DNA of 64,000 nt from Botryosphaeria dothidea (lineage: Eukaryota; Ascomycota; Dothideomycetes; Botryosphaeriales; Botryosphaeriaceae), in the NCBI GenBank assembly GCA_011503125.2, contig WWBZ02000051.1:3224001-3288000 (forward strand), written 5' to 3'. The notes beneath the pieces were generated by a model that did not search any database, was not told where the DNA came from, and was given only the letters and a program-made list of their open reading frames with translations. A program made the position numbers and the translations under genes. Of the stretch, positions 42,051 to 53,553 are shown piece after piece (position 1 is the first letter of the stretch; each line of letters opens with the position of its first letter).

Positions 42051-44005
42051 CTGACGGATGACTGGGAGTTCATCACCGACAATGAGTTCGCTCTCAAAGT
42101 CATCGACTCCCATGATGACTTGGCTGTCGCACTTCCACCAAGACCAACACTCTTGTGCAAGCGCTGTGCTGGTATTGACATCTTCCTTCCAAGCTTTCAG
42201 TTGCAAGACCAACTCGACGAGCTAAAAGAAAGATCGGCGCGATGCAATCTCTGCAGTCTATTGCTTCAGTGCTGCGGCACTTTTGGCGTTCAAGAAAGAA
42301 TTGATATCTACAGGTCAGGCTCGACCTTAAGGCTAAAGGGCGTGACTGTCCCTGTTTTATCGGTTTTCGGTAGTACCGGTGAGTAGCATCTTCTATGTTT
42401 GACTTTGGGCTTTTTTGCGTTAATTCCGTTCAAAGTAGATATCGCGGATTCTTTCCCCGAGATCCAGATAGGGTTCCCTGAGCTTCCGGATGCAGGCAGA
42501 GACTCGAAATTTGGGATCATTCAAGAATGGCTCAAAGACTGCGATGACCAGCATACATGTTGCCCGACTACATCTGGCTGGTTGCCAAAGAGAGTCATCG
42601 ATGTGAGCGATGAGGGAAACTTGGACTTGGTGCGCCTATGGAAAACACGACCTGATGAAGGGAATGACCGCCGATATGTGGCGCTGTCTCACCGATGGGG
42701 AGACGAGTCGAACCCAAGATTCTGCACAGAGCGACACAATGTCGAGTCCTTCGAAATAGGCATCAGCATCAGCAGCCTTCCCGAAACTTTCCGAGACGCC
42801 ATAGCGGTCACAAGAGCGCTGGGCATCAAGTATCTTTGGATTGATTCTCTCTGTATCATCCAAGGTCCCAAGGGCGACTGGCATGAGCAAGCAGAGTGCA
42901 TGGAAGACGTCTTCAGTTCAGCGTACTGTGTTGTTGCCGCAAGCTGTGCTGTGGGTACTGGTGACGGGTTTCTAAAGCCACGGACCCCACCAAACAGAGA
43001 GTACGTCACACTCAGCAGTCGCCCAGAAGGATCTGTATATGTATGCGAGGTACTTGATGACTTTGAAAGTCATGTGATCCACGGTGCACTCAACAGACGC
43101 GGTTGGGTTTTGCAAGAGAGGGCTTTGGCGCGGCGAACGATCCACTTCGCCAAGGAGCAGGTGTATTGGGAATGTGGTCGGGGTGTCAGATGTCAAACGC
43201 TCACGAAGATGCGAAAGTGAGTAAAACCAGAAGTCTATTGCTCTATGCTGCTTACATTTCTTCCAGTACAAAAGCAGCGTTTCTTGGAGATTCAGCATTC
43301 CCGAACCTGACAACGAATGTCTCAAAAGGCGGCAAAATACGTCTCTACGAGAATCTCTACGAGCAATACTCAAGACTTGCCTTGACTGTCAACCAGGACA
43401 GACCTCTTGCAATTGCTGGTTTGGAGATCAGGCTGATTCGAGCGCTCGATGTTCATGGAGGTTTCGGCGTTTTCGAGAGTCATCGTCCAGGCGATGAGAG
43501 TTACTTGAGAAGAAGTCTCTTATGGAGACGCGGGCACGATTGTCCTTCCATGATCAAAATACAGTTTGGATCTGAACGAGCAATTTCAGTTCCCAGCTGG
43601 TCTTGGATGGCGTACGAAGGTGGCATTGACTACCTCAATCCGCCTTTCAATGGTACGGACTGGGAGAGAGGTATCAAATCCCCGTGGACTCAGCAAAGCT
43701 CTCAAGAGTCATCATGGCATACCACTGATAGAAGGGGAAACCGTGTATTGGAGGGAAAAGCGTACAAGTTCTCGGTTGGGAATGACGATGACATCACTTT
43801 TGACCATGAAGACAACAAAGAGGTTGAAAACTTGGGGTGTGTGGTCATTGGGACATCTAAGCTGGGAATTGACCAAAAGAACAAGGAATACTATGTCCTT
43901 GTAATTGGTAAACAAAGCGGCAGTGGCTGGGAACGCATCGGCGCGGGGAAGCTCCTGGGGAAGAGCATCGCTTTCGACGGGGCAACAGATGTAGAGATTC
44001 ATTGA
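42051..44005 (+). CDS. HET-domain protein (possibly C-terminal part of a kinase-HET gene)
   Basis: Exons start at 42051, 42436 and after an intron from 43217; joins are GSTG|VDIADSF and KMRN|TKAAFLG. The N-terminal segment holds a CKRC...CNLC pair (possible metal site). The HET domain has its standard order: YVALSHRWG, SISSLPETFRDAIAVTR, GIKYLWIDSLCIIQ, WHEQAECMEDVFSSAYCVVAA, then RRGWVLQERALARRTIHFA. The C-terminal ~250 residues contain AISVPSWSWMAYEG, common in HET proteins, and end at stop 44005. HET proteins trigger incompatibility cell death on non-self recognition. No ATG was found before the first exon in frame, which favours an upstream exon. Confidence 0.85.
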
Positions 44006-44544
44006 GGCGCCTGATCACGTTCGGTTCTGTTTTGTTTTGGCCTTTTTCTTCCTCAGCGCCAGTCAATGATGCAAACACGTTCACTCGATACATTTCTTTA
44101 TCAAACTATACATGATCACTTCTTGCTGTCAAATTGTCCATGCGCTTGAAAGTGCTCCAAGCTTCGACGTTCAATGAGCAAGCATTCCATAATCTGGACT
44201 TCGTCTGACCTCGCGCGAAAATTAGTCGGACGTGTCTACATTTGAGAAACTTCGTCCTGATGTGCTGCCCTGTTCAGTTTAGCGTAGCGTTTCACGCATT
44301 GCAAAGTGTCGCTAAGTCTCACCCCATTTGTGGTATTTACCACAGGATTTGGGAAGGCACGGGTGCAGATCAGGTCATGCCGCAGAGAAATGTGGAGAAT
44401 TAACGGGGGCTATGACATGGCCATGCGGCGTAGCACGCGCCGTCGGACTTACGATTTAAAGATTTACAGCGCTCAACCCACGCGCCAGGGGGGACACCCA
44501 TCGACAAACATCACCAATCATTGTCGCCATTACGAGAGCACAAA
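44006..44544. other. Intergenic
   Basis: Between the HET stop and the methyltransferase start; probably the latter's promoter. No gene seen. Confidence 0.4.
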
Positions 44545-45809
44545 ATGGCGCTTGAAGCGGACCCCTCAGCCCCGGCCAACATCGAGGTCGATGTAAGTAG
44601 CTGTGCGCTCTTATAGAGTGCGCGAAAAGTGCACCAGGCCTTTGTCTCACCGCTCTGCAGGACGGGTTTAGCGACGCCGACTCGGCCTTTTGCAGTCAGT
44701 CGAGCAACTCGACCTCGGTGACGTCGAGCGTCCTAAACTACAAATACGAGAACGGACGACGCTATCACGCATTCCGTGAGGGCAACTATTTCCTGCCGAA
44801 CGACGAAAAGGAGCAGGACCGCCTGGACCTTTTCCACCACATCTCGACCCTGGTGCTTAATGGTGCGCGTCGAAGATGATCTTCATCGCTCTGTAAGGCG
44901 TCTCTTCCGCTGACTCGGTAGAGTTTAGGCAAGCTTTTCAACGCGCCGATCCCAGAGAATAAGTTGCACAGAGCGCTGGACATCGGCACGGGCACGGGCA
45001 TTTGGGCGGTGGACTTTGCCGACGAGTACCCAGAGTCTGAGGTTGTGGGAACCGATCTGAGCCCCATACAGCCCTCGTGGGTGCCTCCGAATTGCAAATT
45101 CCTGGTCGATGATGCTGAGGCCGATTGGACGGATTCCAAGTCCTTCGACTTCATCCACATCCGCACCTTGAGCGGCTCCATCGGAGACTGGCCCCGCCTG
45201 CTCCGACAGTCTTACGACAATCTTAGTCCCGGAGGCTGGATTGAGATGCAAGAGTTTGAAGTCCGCTACGGCTGTGACGATGACTCTTATCCTGCCAAGG
45301 CGCCGAACGTCCACAAGTATATGGAGCTGTTAAGAGAGGTAAGACATGGAACAAAGTTTGACTAGGGAACATCAACGACTGACTCAATGAAAAGTCAAGC
45401 GTGCAGTTCGGGAAGCCGATGGATATCGCCCGTGATCAACAAAAATGGATCAAGGAGGCTGGATTTGTGAATGTCAAAGAGGACATGTACAAGGTAACCT
45501 GCGCCACATCAAACCAAAAGATCGAGTAAGGTACTGATAGCTTCCCACCGTGATAAGGCTCCGTTATCCCCCTGGGCGAAGGACAAGAGGCTTAAAGAGA
45601 TCGGAAAGTACAACTTGATCCACGTGCTCGACGCTATCGAGGCGTACAGCATTGCCCTTTTCACACGTGTGCTCCACTATTCGCCCGAAGAGGTACAAGT
45701 TATGTTGGCCAAGATGAGGGAAGAGTACAAGAATCCGGAGCTGCACATCTACTGGATATACCATGTCACATATGGTCAAAAGCCGGAGACTGCTGAGAGT
45801 GATGCATGA
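44545..45809 (+). CDS. LaeA-like SAM-dependent methyltransferase
   Basis: Five exons (44545-44592, 44661-44872, 44939-45338, 45395-45493, 45558-45809) join in frame to 336 residues. The N-terminus is typical of the fungal LaeA/TAM-type group: [17 protein letters not shown] and [15 protein letters not shown]. Motif I is [20 protein letters not shown], followed by [34 protein letters not shown] and [14 protein letters not shown]. LaeA itself controls secondary-metabolite clusters, but most paralogues have other or unknown targets. Its position 6 kb from the PKS cluster, with HET between, does not prove a link. The GGWIEMQE motif is intact. Confidence 0.88.
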
Positions 45810-46101
45810 AGAACACCGTGAATTCAAGGTTTGGCCACGTGCAATTCGTTAGCTTATCTGCACTCGGCAAGGGTAGGGTTATATTCATATTAACATGATT
45901 TGAAGGGGAAAATGATTGGATTATCAATGCAAGCCTGCGAAGAACCCTTATTTCCTTGACACGACTCCTAATAGGGCGATGTTCAATCATCCAATTAGGT
46001 TACTGCAATGGATTGATTTAAGCGGACCATTTGATGACATAAAAATGTTAACTCCCCCGAATGTTTTCTCCAAGATGTCCCTGTTGGTCCATCTCGACGT
46101 T

Positions 46102-47161
46102 CTAAGCGACAGACTCTCTCATCGCCAACGTCGTCTGCACGGCATCCTTCACAGAAACGGGCTGCACGCCAACCTTATCATTCTCGAGCAAATGCCAAAA
46201 GTTGGCCGCACTGCCCTCCTCATTGAACTGTCCATTCAACGTCAGTCCCCTCATCGCCGACCTCACTTCTCCCTTCTCCAACAGCCCCTTCGCCTCCTCG
46301 TACATCTTCTTGATATCCACGCGCTCCACCTCAAACGCGCCCATCTCCGCCTCGAGCGCCTCGAGAATTGCATTTTGCGTGACCCCCTGCACGCCACACA
46401 CAAAAACCGGCCTGTTAAGGAATGATGCAGGATCGCGCAGGATCGCGTGGGCAGCCGTGGCTATGTGCTCCAGCAGAGTCCAGCACACAAGATTGTTGCC
46501 CGTGCCATAAATCGTAGCCTTCTTGTTCTTCAAATCAAACCCTGCCGGCCCACCTCGAACCCCTGCAACAACCACCCGATCAGCAAACACTCAAAAAGAA
46601 AAGAAAGTAGACAAGCAGAAAACTCACACATATCAAAAAAAGGCCCCCCGTTCAACGCCACCCACCCAATCTCCCCGCGCCCCGCCCTCTCCTCCAAATA
46701 CGCCCTCACCGCAATCTTGTCCCCGACGTACGACGCCGGCATCGCGACGTACTGCGGGGCGGTGATGTCCGCGACGAACTCGTCCGCGAAGAACAGCTTG
46801 ACGCCCGCGTCCACGGCCGCGTCGACGAGGGCTCTCTGCGCGGCGAGCCGCACCTGCCCGCCGGGCAGGCAGCACAGCACGGCGTCGTGGCCGCGCAGGA
46901 CGGCGGTGAGGTGCGCCTGGTCGGTGTAGTCCGGGATGGTGGCGACGGCGATGCGCGGGTCGGGCGGGGTGTAGCCGCCGCGGGTGAGGGCGGTGATGAT
47001 GAAGGGGTGGGCGGTGTCGGCGAGGAGCTTGCGGATGATGGGGGCGGCGACGTTGCCGCCTGCCTATTGTAGGGGGGAGGATGAGCGATCATGTCGGTCG
47101 ATTGTTTGAATGGCACTAGGGGTCTGCTTACGCCGACGACTGCGATGTTCTTAAGTTCCAT
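46102..47161 (-). CDS. NmrA-like / isoflavone-reductase-like NAD(P)-binding protein
   Basis: Exons 47161-47132, 47063-46628 and 46562-46102 join in frame to 308 residues. The first junction restores the Rossmann motif as VVGAGGNVAAPIIR; the second gives FFDMWVRGGPAGFDL. Other landmarks are VLRGHDAVLCCLPGG, AGVKLFFADEFVAD, RAYLEERAGRGEIGWVALN and KKATIYGTGNN, typical of fungal NmrA/PCBER-type atypical short-chain dehydrogenases. They bind NAD(P)(H) as reductases or redox sensors in the cytosol. The gene is convergent with the methyltransferase. The 30-base first exon is very short. Substrate unknown. Confidence 0.88.
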
Positions 47162-47556
47162 GTTTGTTGTTGTTGTGTTCTTTGATGATCTTTTGGATTG
47201 TTTCGTTCTGTCTCTACCAATTTCTAACGAACTCAATGTGTTTATATATGTTATAGTCAGGTTTTTGGATGACTCGACTTGGTGTTGTCGGGTCAGGCAT
47301 GCGTCCATGGGTTGCAAGGCACCAGCGTCAGCCTAGCGTGCCTGACCAGGCACCCACCAGCCACGTCGCAAGCCACAGTGGGGTACATTTGAGACACCTC
47401 AGAATTGCATTGCTGAACATGAGAAAAGTACTAGATTCCAATCACCGTTAGCTCCAACAAGTCATACACCCGTCTTCTCATAAACACATTAATGCAATAG
47501 TCTATATCTACTCTTTCCTTCACGTAGTAACATGATACTCAGTCTATACCCCCCAT
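47162..47556. other. Intergenic
   Basis: Upstream flank of the NmrA-like gene and 3' flank of the ABC transporter. No supported gene. Confidence 0.4.
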
Positions 47557-50500
47557 TCATATACCAAAACACCACCCCCTCCTCTTCCTCTTCCCCTCAT
47601 CCTCCCTCTGCCCCTCCTCCCCAACATCATGCCTCCCCACAATACTCAAGAAGACCTGATCCAGCGTCGTCCTCCCGACCGAATAATACGCAATCCCCAG
47701 CCCCTCCTTCGCCCTCTCCAACTTCTCAAACAACTCCGCAATCGTCATATGCCGCTTGCCCTCCACCTCCCCAGCTTTCCCTCCCCACGGCGCCGTGAAC
47801 CTCACCTGCCCATGCGCCATCCTCTCGTCCAAAACCGCCCCCGGCACGATCTGCACGACCCACTCGCGCACCCGCCGCATCTCCTCCTCGCCCGTCGCCG
47901 GCGCGCTCGCCTGCACGACCTGCACGACCCAGCCGTCGCCAAACCTCGCCCGCAGCTCCTCGCCCGTCCCCAGCGCAAGCATGCGGCGCGCCATGATGCC
48001 CGCGCGCGTCGCCAGCGCGTCCGCCTCCTCCATGCTGTGCGTCGTGATCAACAGCGCACGCCCGTGCGCGACGCCGGCGAGCGTGCGCCACATGACGCGC
48101 TTGGCCGCCGCGTCCATGCCCGAGCTGGGTTCGTCCAGCAGCAGGACGCTCGGATTGCCCATGAGCGCGATGCCGAGCGACAGTTTCCGCTTGTTGCCGC
48201 CCGACAGCTTCGCCGCCATGCGGTTCTTGAAAGCGTTGAGCCCGACGGCCGACAGGACGGCGGCGACGTTCTGGGAGATGTTGGGCACGCCGCGGGCGCG
48301 GGCGTAGAAGCGGAGGTGCTCGAGCACCGTCATCGTGTCCATGGCGTCGAACTGCGGGCACACGCCGAGGAAGGCGCGGGCGGCGGCGCGGCGCTGCGTG
48401 ATGCTGATGTCCTCGACGCGCACGTCGCCGCCGTTGTGCGAGGGGCGCTCGTCGCCGCGGATGAGCGAGATGGTGGTCGATTTGCCGGCACCGTTGGGGC
48501 CCAGGAGCGCGAAGACCTCGCCTTCCGGGATGCCAAAGGTGATGTCGTCGACGGCCGTGTTGCTGCCAAAGTGCTTGCTGAGGTGCAGGACGCGTAGCCG
48601 GTCGTTGGATTGCTCGGTGCGCTTGGTTTCGGCGGTGACGTCTGAGCCTCGGGCCTCGGTCTCCTCGACGTGTTTTTGCTTGTGGTTGGAGCGTATGAGG
48701 AAGGCAGGCTTGTAGCCGCTATCCCACCACACAAGGAAGACGAAGAGAACGGCAGCCTGGCCGATGAGGTAGAGTATCGAACCACCGTATACCAGGATAC
48801 CACCAGGATAAGAGGGAACGGAACTTCCTTCACAGAGCAGGGAAAATAAGTTGAGTGAGAGAAGAAGAGAGCGCAGAAGATTGCCAGAGGGAGTAATTAG
48901 GCCAATTGTGAAGTGTGCGACTTTGATATCGCTGTCGATGTTGGCCGGCTGACTGTACGTAAGAATACTCATGTATGCAATAAAGTAGAGTAGAAAGAAG
49001 ACCGCCTGTCCACCAGCCATGAAGGCGAAAGCGGCGAGCTGAGACGTGACGAATAGGGACACGACGTAGCTCAGAAGAATCGAAGTAAACCCGTACAAGA
49101 AGAATACGACAAAGAGGTAGCCCGGATTGTACCAGACGCCGGAGGCCGCGACAAATATGATTGTCACGAGTGCGGAAACAAGAAGCACGAATAAGAAGTC
49201 GAACATGGTGTAAGCTATCCAGAGGGGAGCAGCCCGGATACCGTTGCTGTAATGCAGGGCACGGACTTTTCTTATCCTTTCAATAGTGGGGTATAAAGCG
49301 AAAAAGCCGGTGAAGGCGCACATGGCCAGGCCAAAGTATAGGATCAGTTGCAGAGTATCTCCTGCACCAGGAGAGAAGGGTACAGCAAACGACTGGAAAG
49401 ACGTGCTGATTGTTGTATTGGCCAAGGTCATATCCAAGAGATTCTGGGTCAAGAGCGACCAATAGATCTGGTAGTTTCCGATATAAGCCATTGTCGGCGC
49501 GGAACCATCTTCGAGAAAGAACCCGCCAGGAGTGACGTTCGCATAGTTGTCTGCCACGTAGGTATTGAACTGCGAAAGGCTGTTGACTGGGTGGAAATTG
49601 CTTTCATTAAGCAGGAATGCCCTTGCCAGGACTTGAGCAGAAACAGATCCAGGAGGTCCTATGGGAATAAGAAGGTCCTCATCGAGAACGCTAGCTGCGA
49701 GGAGATTTGCTGTTCTTGGGTTGTTCACTGACGTGCCCGGATCGCAAGAAGCTCCCGAAAATCCCTGCAAGAACATGGTGACAAGGCCGGCAGCAACAAC
49801 TGGAATGAGGACAGCCGCAACGTAAGGCAAGTAATTGCGGCGAACAACCGTGAGACGCTTGAGGAACAGGACCCAGGCCTGCTTCACAAATCCTGTGCCC
49901 AGGCCAGTTGACATCTCGAGGTGCTCCTTTTCAGTCTTGACCTCCGATCCGTTCTCCGAATCCTCAGTCCGGGTGGTCACGTTCGTACCATCCGAAATCT
50001 TTGCATTGCCCGACGGCGAAGCAACTTCAGGCCCAGGAAGCTCATCCTGGATCTCCTCGGCCAATCTCAAGAAGACGTCTTCAATAGTCGGACCATTAAC
50101 TTGGTATTGCGTGATTCCTTCACGTTCTAGGGCGGCCGTCAAGTGACTAGCCTGAGCCGAGTCGGAGACCTGGTAGATTGTCTGGTCAAACAACACCTTC
50201 CGAGGAGTGTTCTGCAAAGCCTTCGGTGCCGACTTGACCAGGGCGTTGTCAAGAACGATGCGGTAGCCACCTCCCAGGTTATGTTTCAGTTCGACGGCAG
50301 TGCCCTCAGCCTTCAGATTGCCCTTGGATAGAACAACGATATGATCAGATAAGAAGTCTGCCTCATCCAAAAAGTGCGTTGTTAATAGCATGGTACGGGC
50401 TCCACGTTCGCCCAACAAGATATCCCAGATCTTCCTGCGCGAGAGAGGGTCAATACCAGAGCTGACTTCATCAACGCAACACACGCGGCTACCACCCGTG

Positions 50501-52441
50501 AACATCATGGCGAGCTGTAGTTTGCGTTTCTGGCCTCCCGAAAGGGTTCCGGCTTTAGCGTTTAACTTGATTCCTAGATCGCACGAGCTGACGAGTTCCG
50601 AGATTTGTTGTTTTGTATCCCGCTTGGTTGCCTTCAGACTGTTGAATATCTTGACGTGCTCAAAGACGGTCAGCTCGTCCCACATGACGTTCTTCTGCGG
50701 ACAGAGACCCAAGCCACCGTTCCCGTCCACCTCGATGGATCCGCTGGTGATTGTGTTGAGGCCGGAAATGGCGTCCAAAGTCGTGCTTTTACCAGAACCG
50801 TTGGCACCGAGGAGAACCATGATCTGACCCCTCAGCGCGGACAGGCTCAAGTTGTTGACGGCCAAGACGGTTTCCTTGGGCGAGACGCCTAGACGGCACA
50901 TGACCTTCCGATGCCACCAGCTCGGCTGCCAGCGTTTGGTGAAGTTCATCAGCCTGATAGAAATTGGCGGGCCTTCGGCGGAGTCAAGCGTCATCTTCCG
51001 CGATTTCGATGCAGTGCCGTACAAACTTCTCTCTACGAAAGCGCCGAGGATCGGAAAGACGAAGATTTGGATAATCAGGAAGACCCAGAACGCAATGCCT
51101 GGGAGTTGCCACGGGCTTTCGGGAGCGCCCTTGACCAGATCCGTTGCCCTGTCTTGCCGCTCAAATCTTGCGATGAGGATCATGAAGTACGTGTAGTTCA
51201 TCGGCGGAAACAGGAGACTCAGGATAGCAACTGCACCGGAAGAGCGCGTCTTTGTGACCTGAGCGACGATGGCCAGGATGATGGAAACGAGCACGACCGT
51301 GATTCCGGAGAGTTGGGCTTTGCGGAAAAGACTACCGCCTAGGATGGAAAAACTTGAAAGTGCCAGACCGGCCAGGATGTGATATACAATGATGACGCCA
51401 TTGCTGGACGTGGGGAATACAAGGGCCCGCATGATGGCTGCCATGATAATCCAACTGGGAAGATAAATTATATCGAAGGCCAAGTGATTAGCAAGGAGAC
51501 GGGCCATCTGGGTGTGCCAGACGCGCTTATTTGGAGTCATGGCCTCGATCAACTGCGACATTCCCAACTCCCTTTCGGATGCCATGTAGCCAGTCAATTG
51601 GTAGGTGATACCACAAATGCCAATGAAAAAAGCTACAGCCAAAATATTGACGAGAGCGTTCATGTACAAATGGCGAACATTGTCCTGCCGCTCCTCAGCC
51701 GTCTGTGAGGTAAAGGGGTATTCGTTGACCGTGGCAGGTATGGACGAGCCGCTGACCGAGGCAATCTGCGAGTCAATGGCGTGCTGGAAAGGTAGAATAT
51801 AGATCTGGGCGTCATTATCGCTGTTCTCCACGTAGATGCGCTCTCCGAAAGCACCATCAGCCCTCAAGGTGTAGTTCCAAATGCCTCCAGGGCCTTCGTT
51901 GGGCGATGAATGGAAGTTTGCGGCGGCAAAGCATGTCGAGACGCCGCGCAGGGAACTGGGGCATTCGGCGAGAAGATCGATGTCGTCCTCCACGACAGAA
52001 ACCAGTCTACCAGCCGACCGTACCGTGTCCGACAGCGCGTTGATAACCATCTCGATATCTCCACCAGTCAAGCCATTGTTCACGAAGACAATCTTATTCC
52101 GTCCTCCTTGCGCGGCGTTCAGGGCATTATCGAGTGAGCGAATAGGCCTGGCGGAACCAATACCGAAACTTGAGGGAGGGACGAAGAAGTTCTTTGCATA
52201 GGAAATAAAGAACATCTGCACGATTATTAGCGATACTCCTGAAGAGGCGGGTGCATTATTGTGGACAGGCAAACAGTGAGCGCAGCGCAGACTCCCTGCA
52301 GGAACCAATTCCACAGCACTAGGCACGTACAAACAATATGGGCAAAAGAACGGCGCGCAGAGTCGTCGACAGCGGATGGCGGAGGGCGACAATGAGCAAG
52401 TTCTTCTTAGTGAGGGTCCATGTCTGGCTGAATATAGCCAT
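47557..52441 (-). CDS. ABCA-type full-length ABC transporter
   Basis: Two exons (52441-52331 and 52215-47557) give 1589 residues. The start at 52441 yields MAIFSQTWTLTKKNLLIVAL, the classic ABCA N-terminus leading into helix 1, and splices in phase 0 before MFFISYAKNFF. This is preferred over a longer frame reaching 52611 through the intron. The architecture is TMD1-NBD1-TMD2-NBD2 with a large extracytosolic loop after helix 1. NBD1 has GANGSGKST, LSGGQKRKL and Walker B VCCVDEVSSG, where Val replaces the usual Pro of DEPSSG. NBD2 has GPNGAGKST, LSGGNKRKL and LLLDEPSSGMD. ABCA proteins move or flip lipids at membranes. Loss of the first-exon join in automated prediction is a real risk here. 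Confidence 0.93.
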
Positions 52442-53553
52442 GGCGCCGATCCGGTGGTCACGATACGCCCTTTAATTTGGGGGCGTTCGTGGAGACGCGG
52501 GACAGTTGAGAGGGTGGTTGACTGAGTAGGACGACGGGCGAGGTCAGCGTTGGAAGGCGCCAGCTTGGGGCAGTGCGTGTCGGAGGTTGCGCTCACCTGG
52601 CCTGTCCGCAAGTCTGGGGGAGGCGCTCGTATGCACGCGAGCTCCTAAAAAGTTCGGGCAGTCTCGAGAGGGTGGCGGGGCATGGTTCTCGGCCGGGACA
52701 TGTGCCAGAGGTGAAACCGCAGAGCCTCATATAACAAGTACTGGACCGTGACGTGGGCGGAGGAGGCGATGAAGCTGGGCGTCGCGACGGCAGGCGGCGA
52801 ATGCGGCAATGGTTGCGAGCGAGAGACGGGGCGGCGCAATTGCAGAGCTTAACGCCGGGCGTGGCTCTCACTGTCCCTCCAGTCGTCGGCGTCATCACCC
52901 GTCGGCGCCGTTGCTTGGCCCGTCCTCGTCTTCCCGCGCGGCGCCAAGCCATCCGCGAGCCATGTCCGTCATCGTTGAACCGTCCATTGCGTGGATGCGG
53001 TGTCGCATCTTGGGGGATAGAAGAGAGAAACGATGTTCCTGCTACCAGCCATGGTGTTGTTGAGGGAAGTCTCCCTCAATTAGAGTGCGGCGCGCTTTTG
53101 AACGCCGAAACCTTCTTTGGCTGATCGCTACCGGCCGCCAGCTACACGGGCCGCCGCCCTTGAGGCTGAAAGGCTGATTCGCTCCCGATCGCGACGCCGC
53201 CGCCAAGGTACACTCATCCGTGCACGCGAACAAAGAGAGTCCTTCGACATCGCTTCCACTCGTGCATCCGATGGTCCGTTCCGAGGCTATCTCTCGACGA
53301 TTCGTGCGGATGTGGATGCGTCTCGACAAGCTTAAATCCATAAGCGTAGTCACCCTTGTTTTTAGCACGATTTACCATAGCCCTCATGCGTTGAGAAATG
53401 TCTACGGAACTGTTCCCGGACCATGCATCCGTCAACTCTCGAGGCGGTCTTGTCTACATGTCTTGGCAGCGTCTGTCATGTATGTACATCTGATCTAAGC
53501 AAAGCCTCCACTGTTCTCTTTTCACGTGCCGCAATAATCGTGCATACACCACT
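52442..53553. other. Intergenic, upstream of the ABC transporter
   Basis: 1.1 kb between the ABC transporter start and the PPR-like gene's stop; mainly transporter promoter. The frames seen lack similarity to known proteins. Confidence 0.45.

Noticed and set aside
47629..48597. 322-codon plus-strand frame opposite the ABC transporter
   Set aside because: Low-complexity Arg/His/Ala composition; the minus strand carries NBD2 with Walker A and B and the signature motif.
52442..52611. Upstream extension of the ABC transporter frame to a Met at 52611
   Set aside because: It continues through the first intron; the ATG at 52441 plus a GT-AG intron gives the standard ABCA N-terminus.
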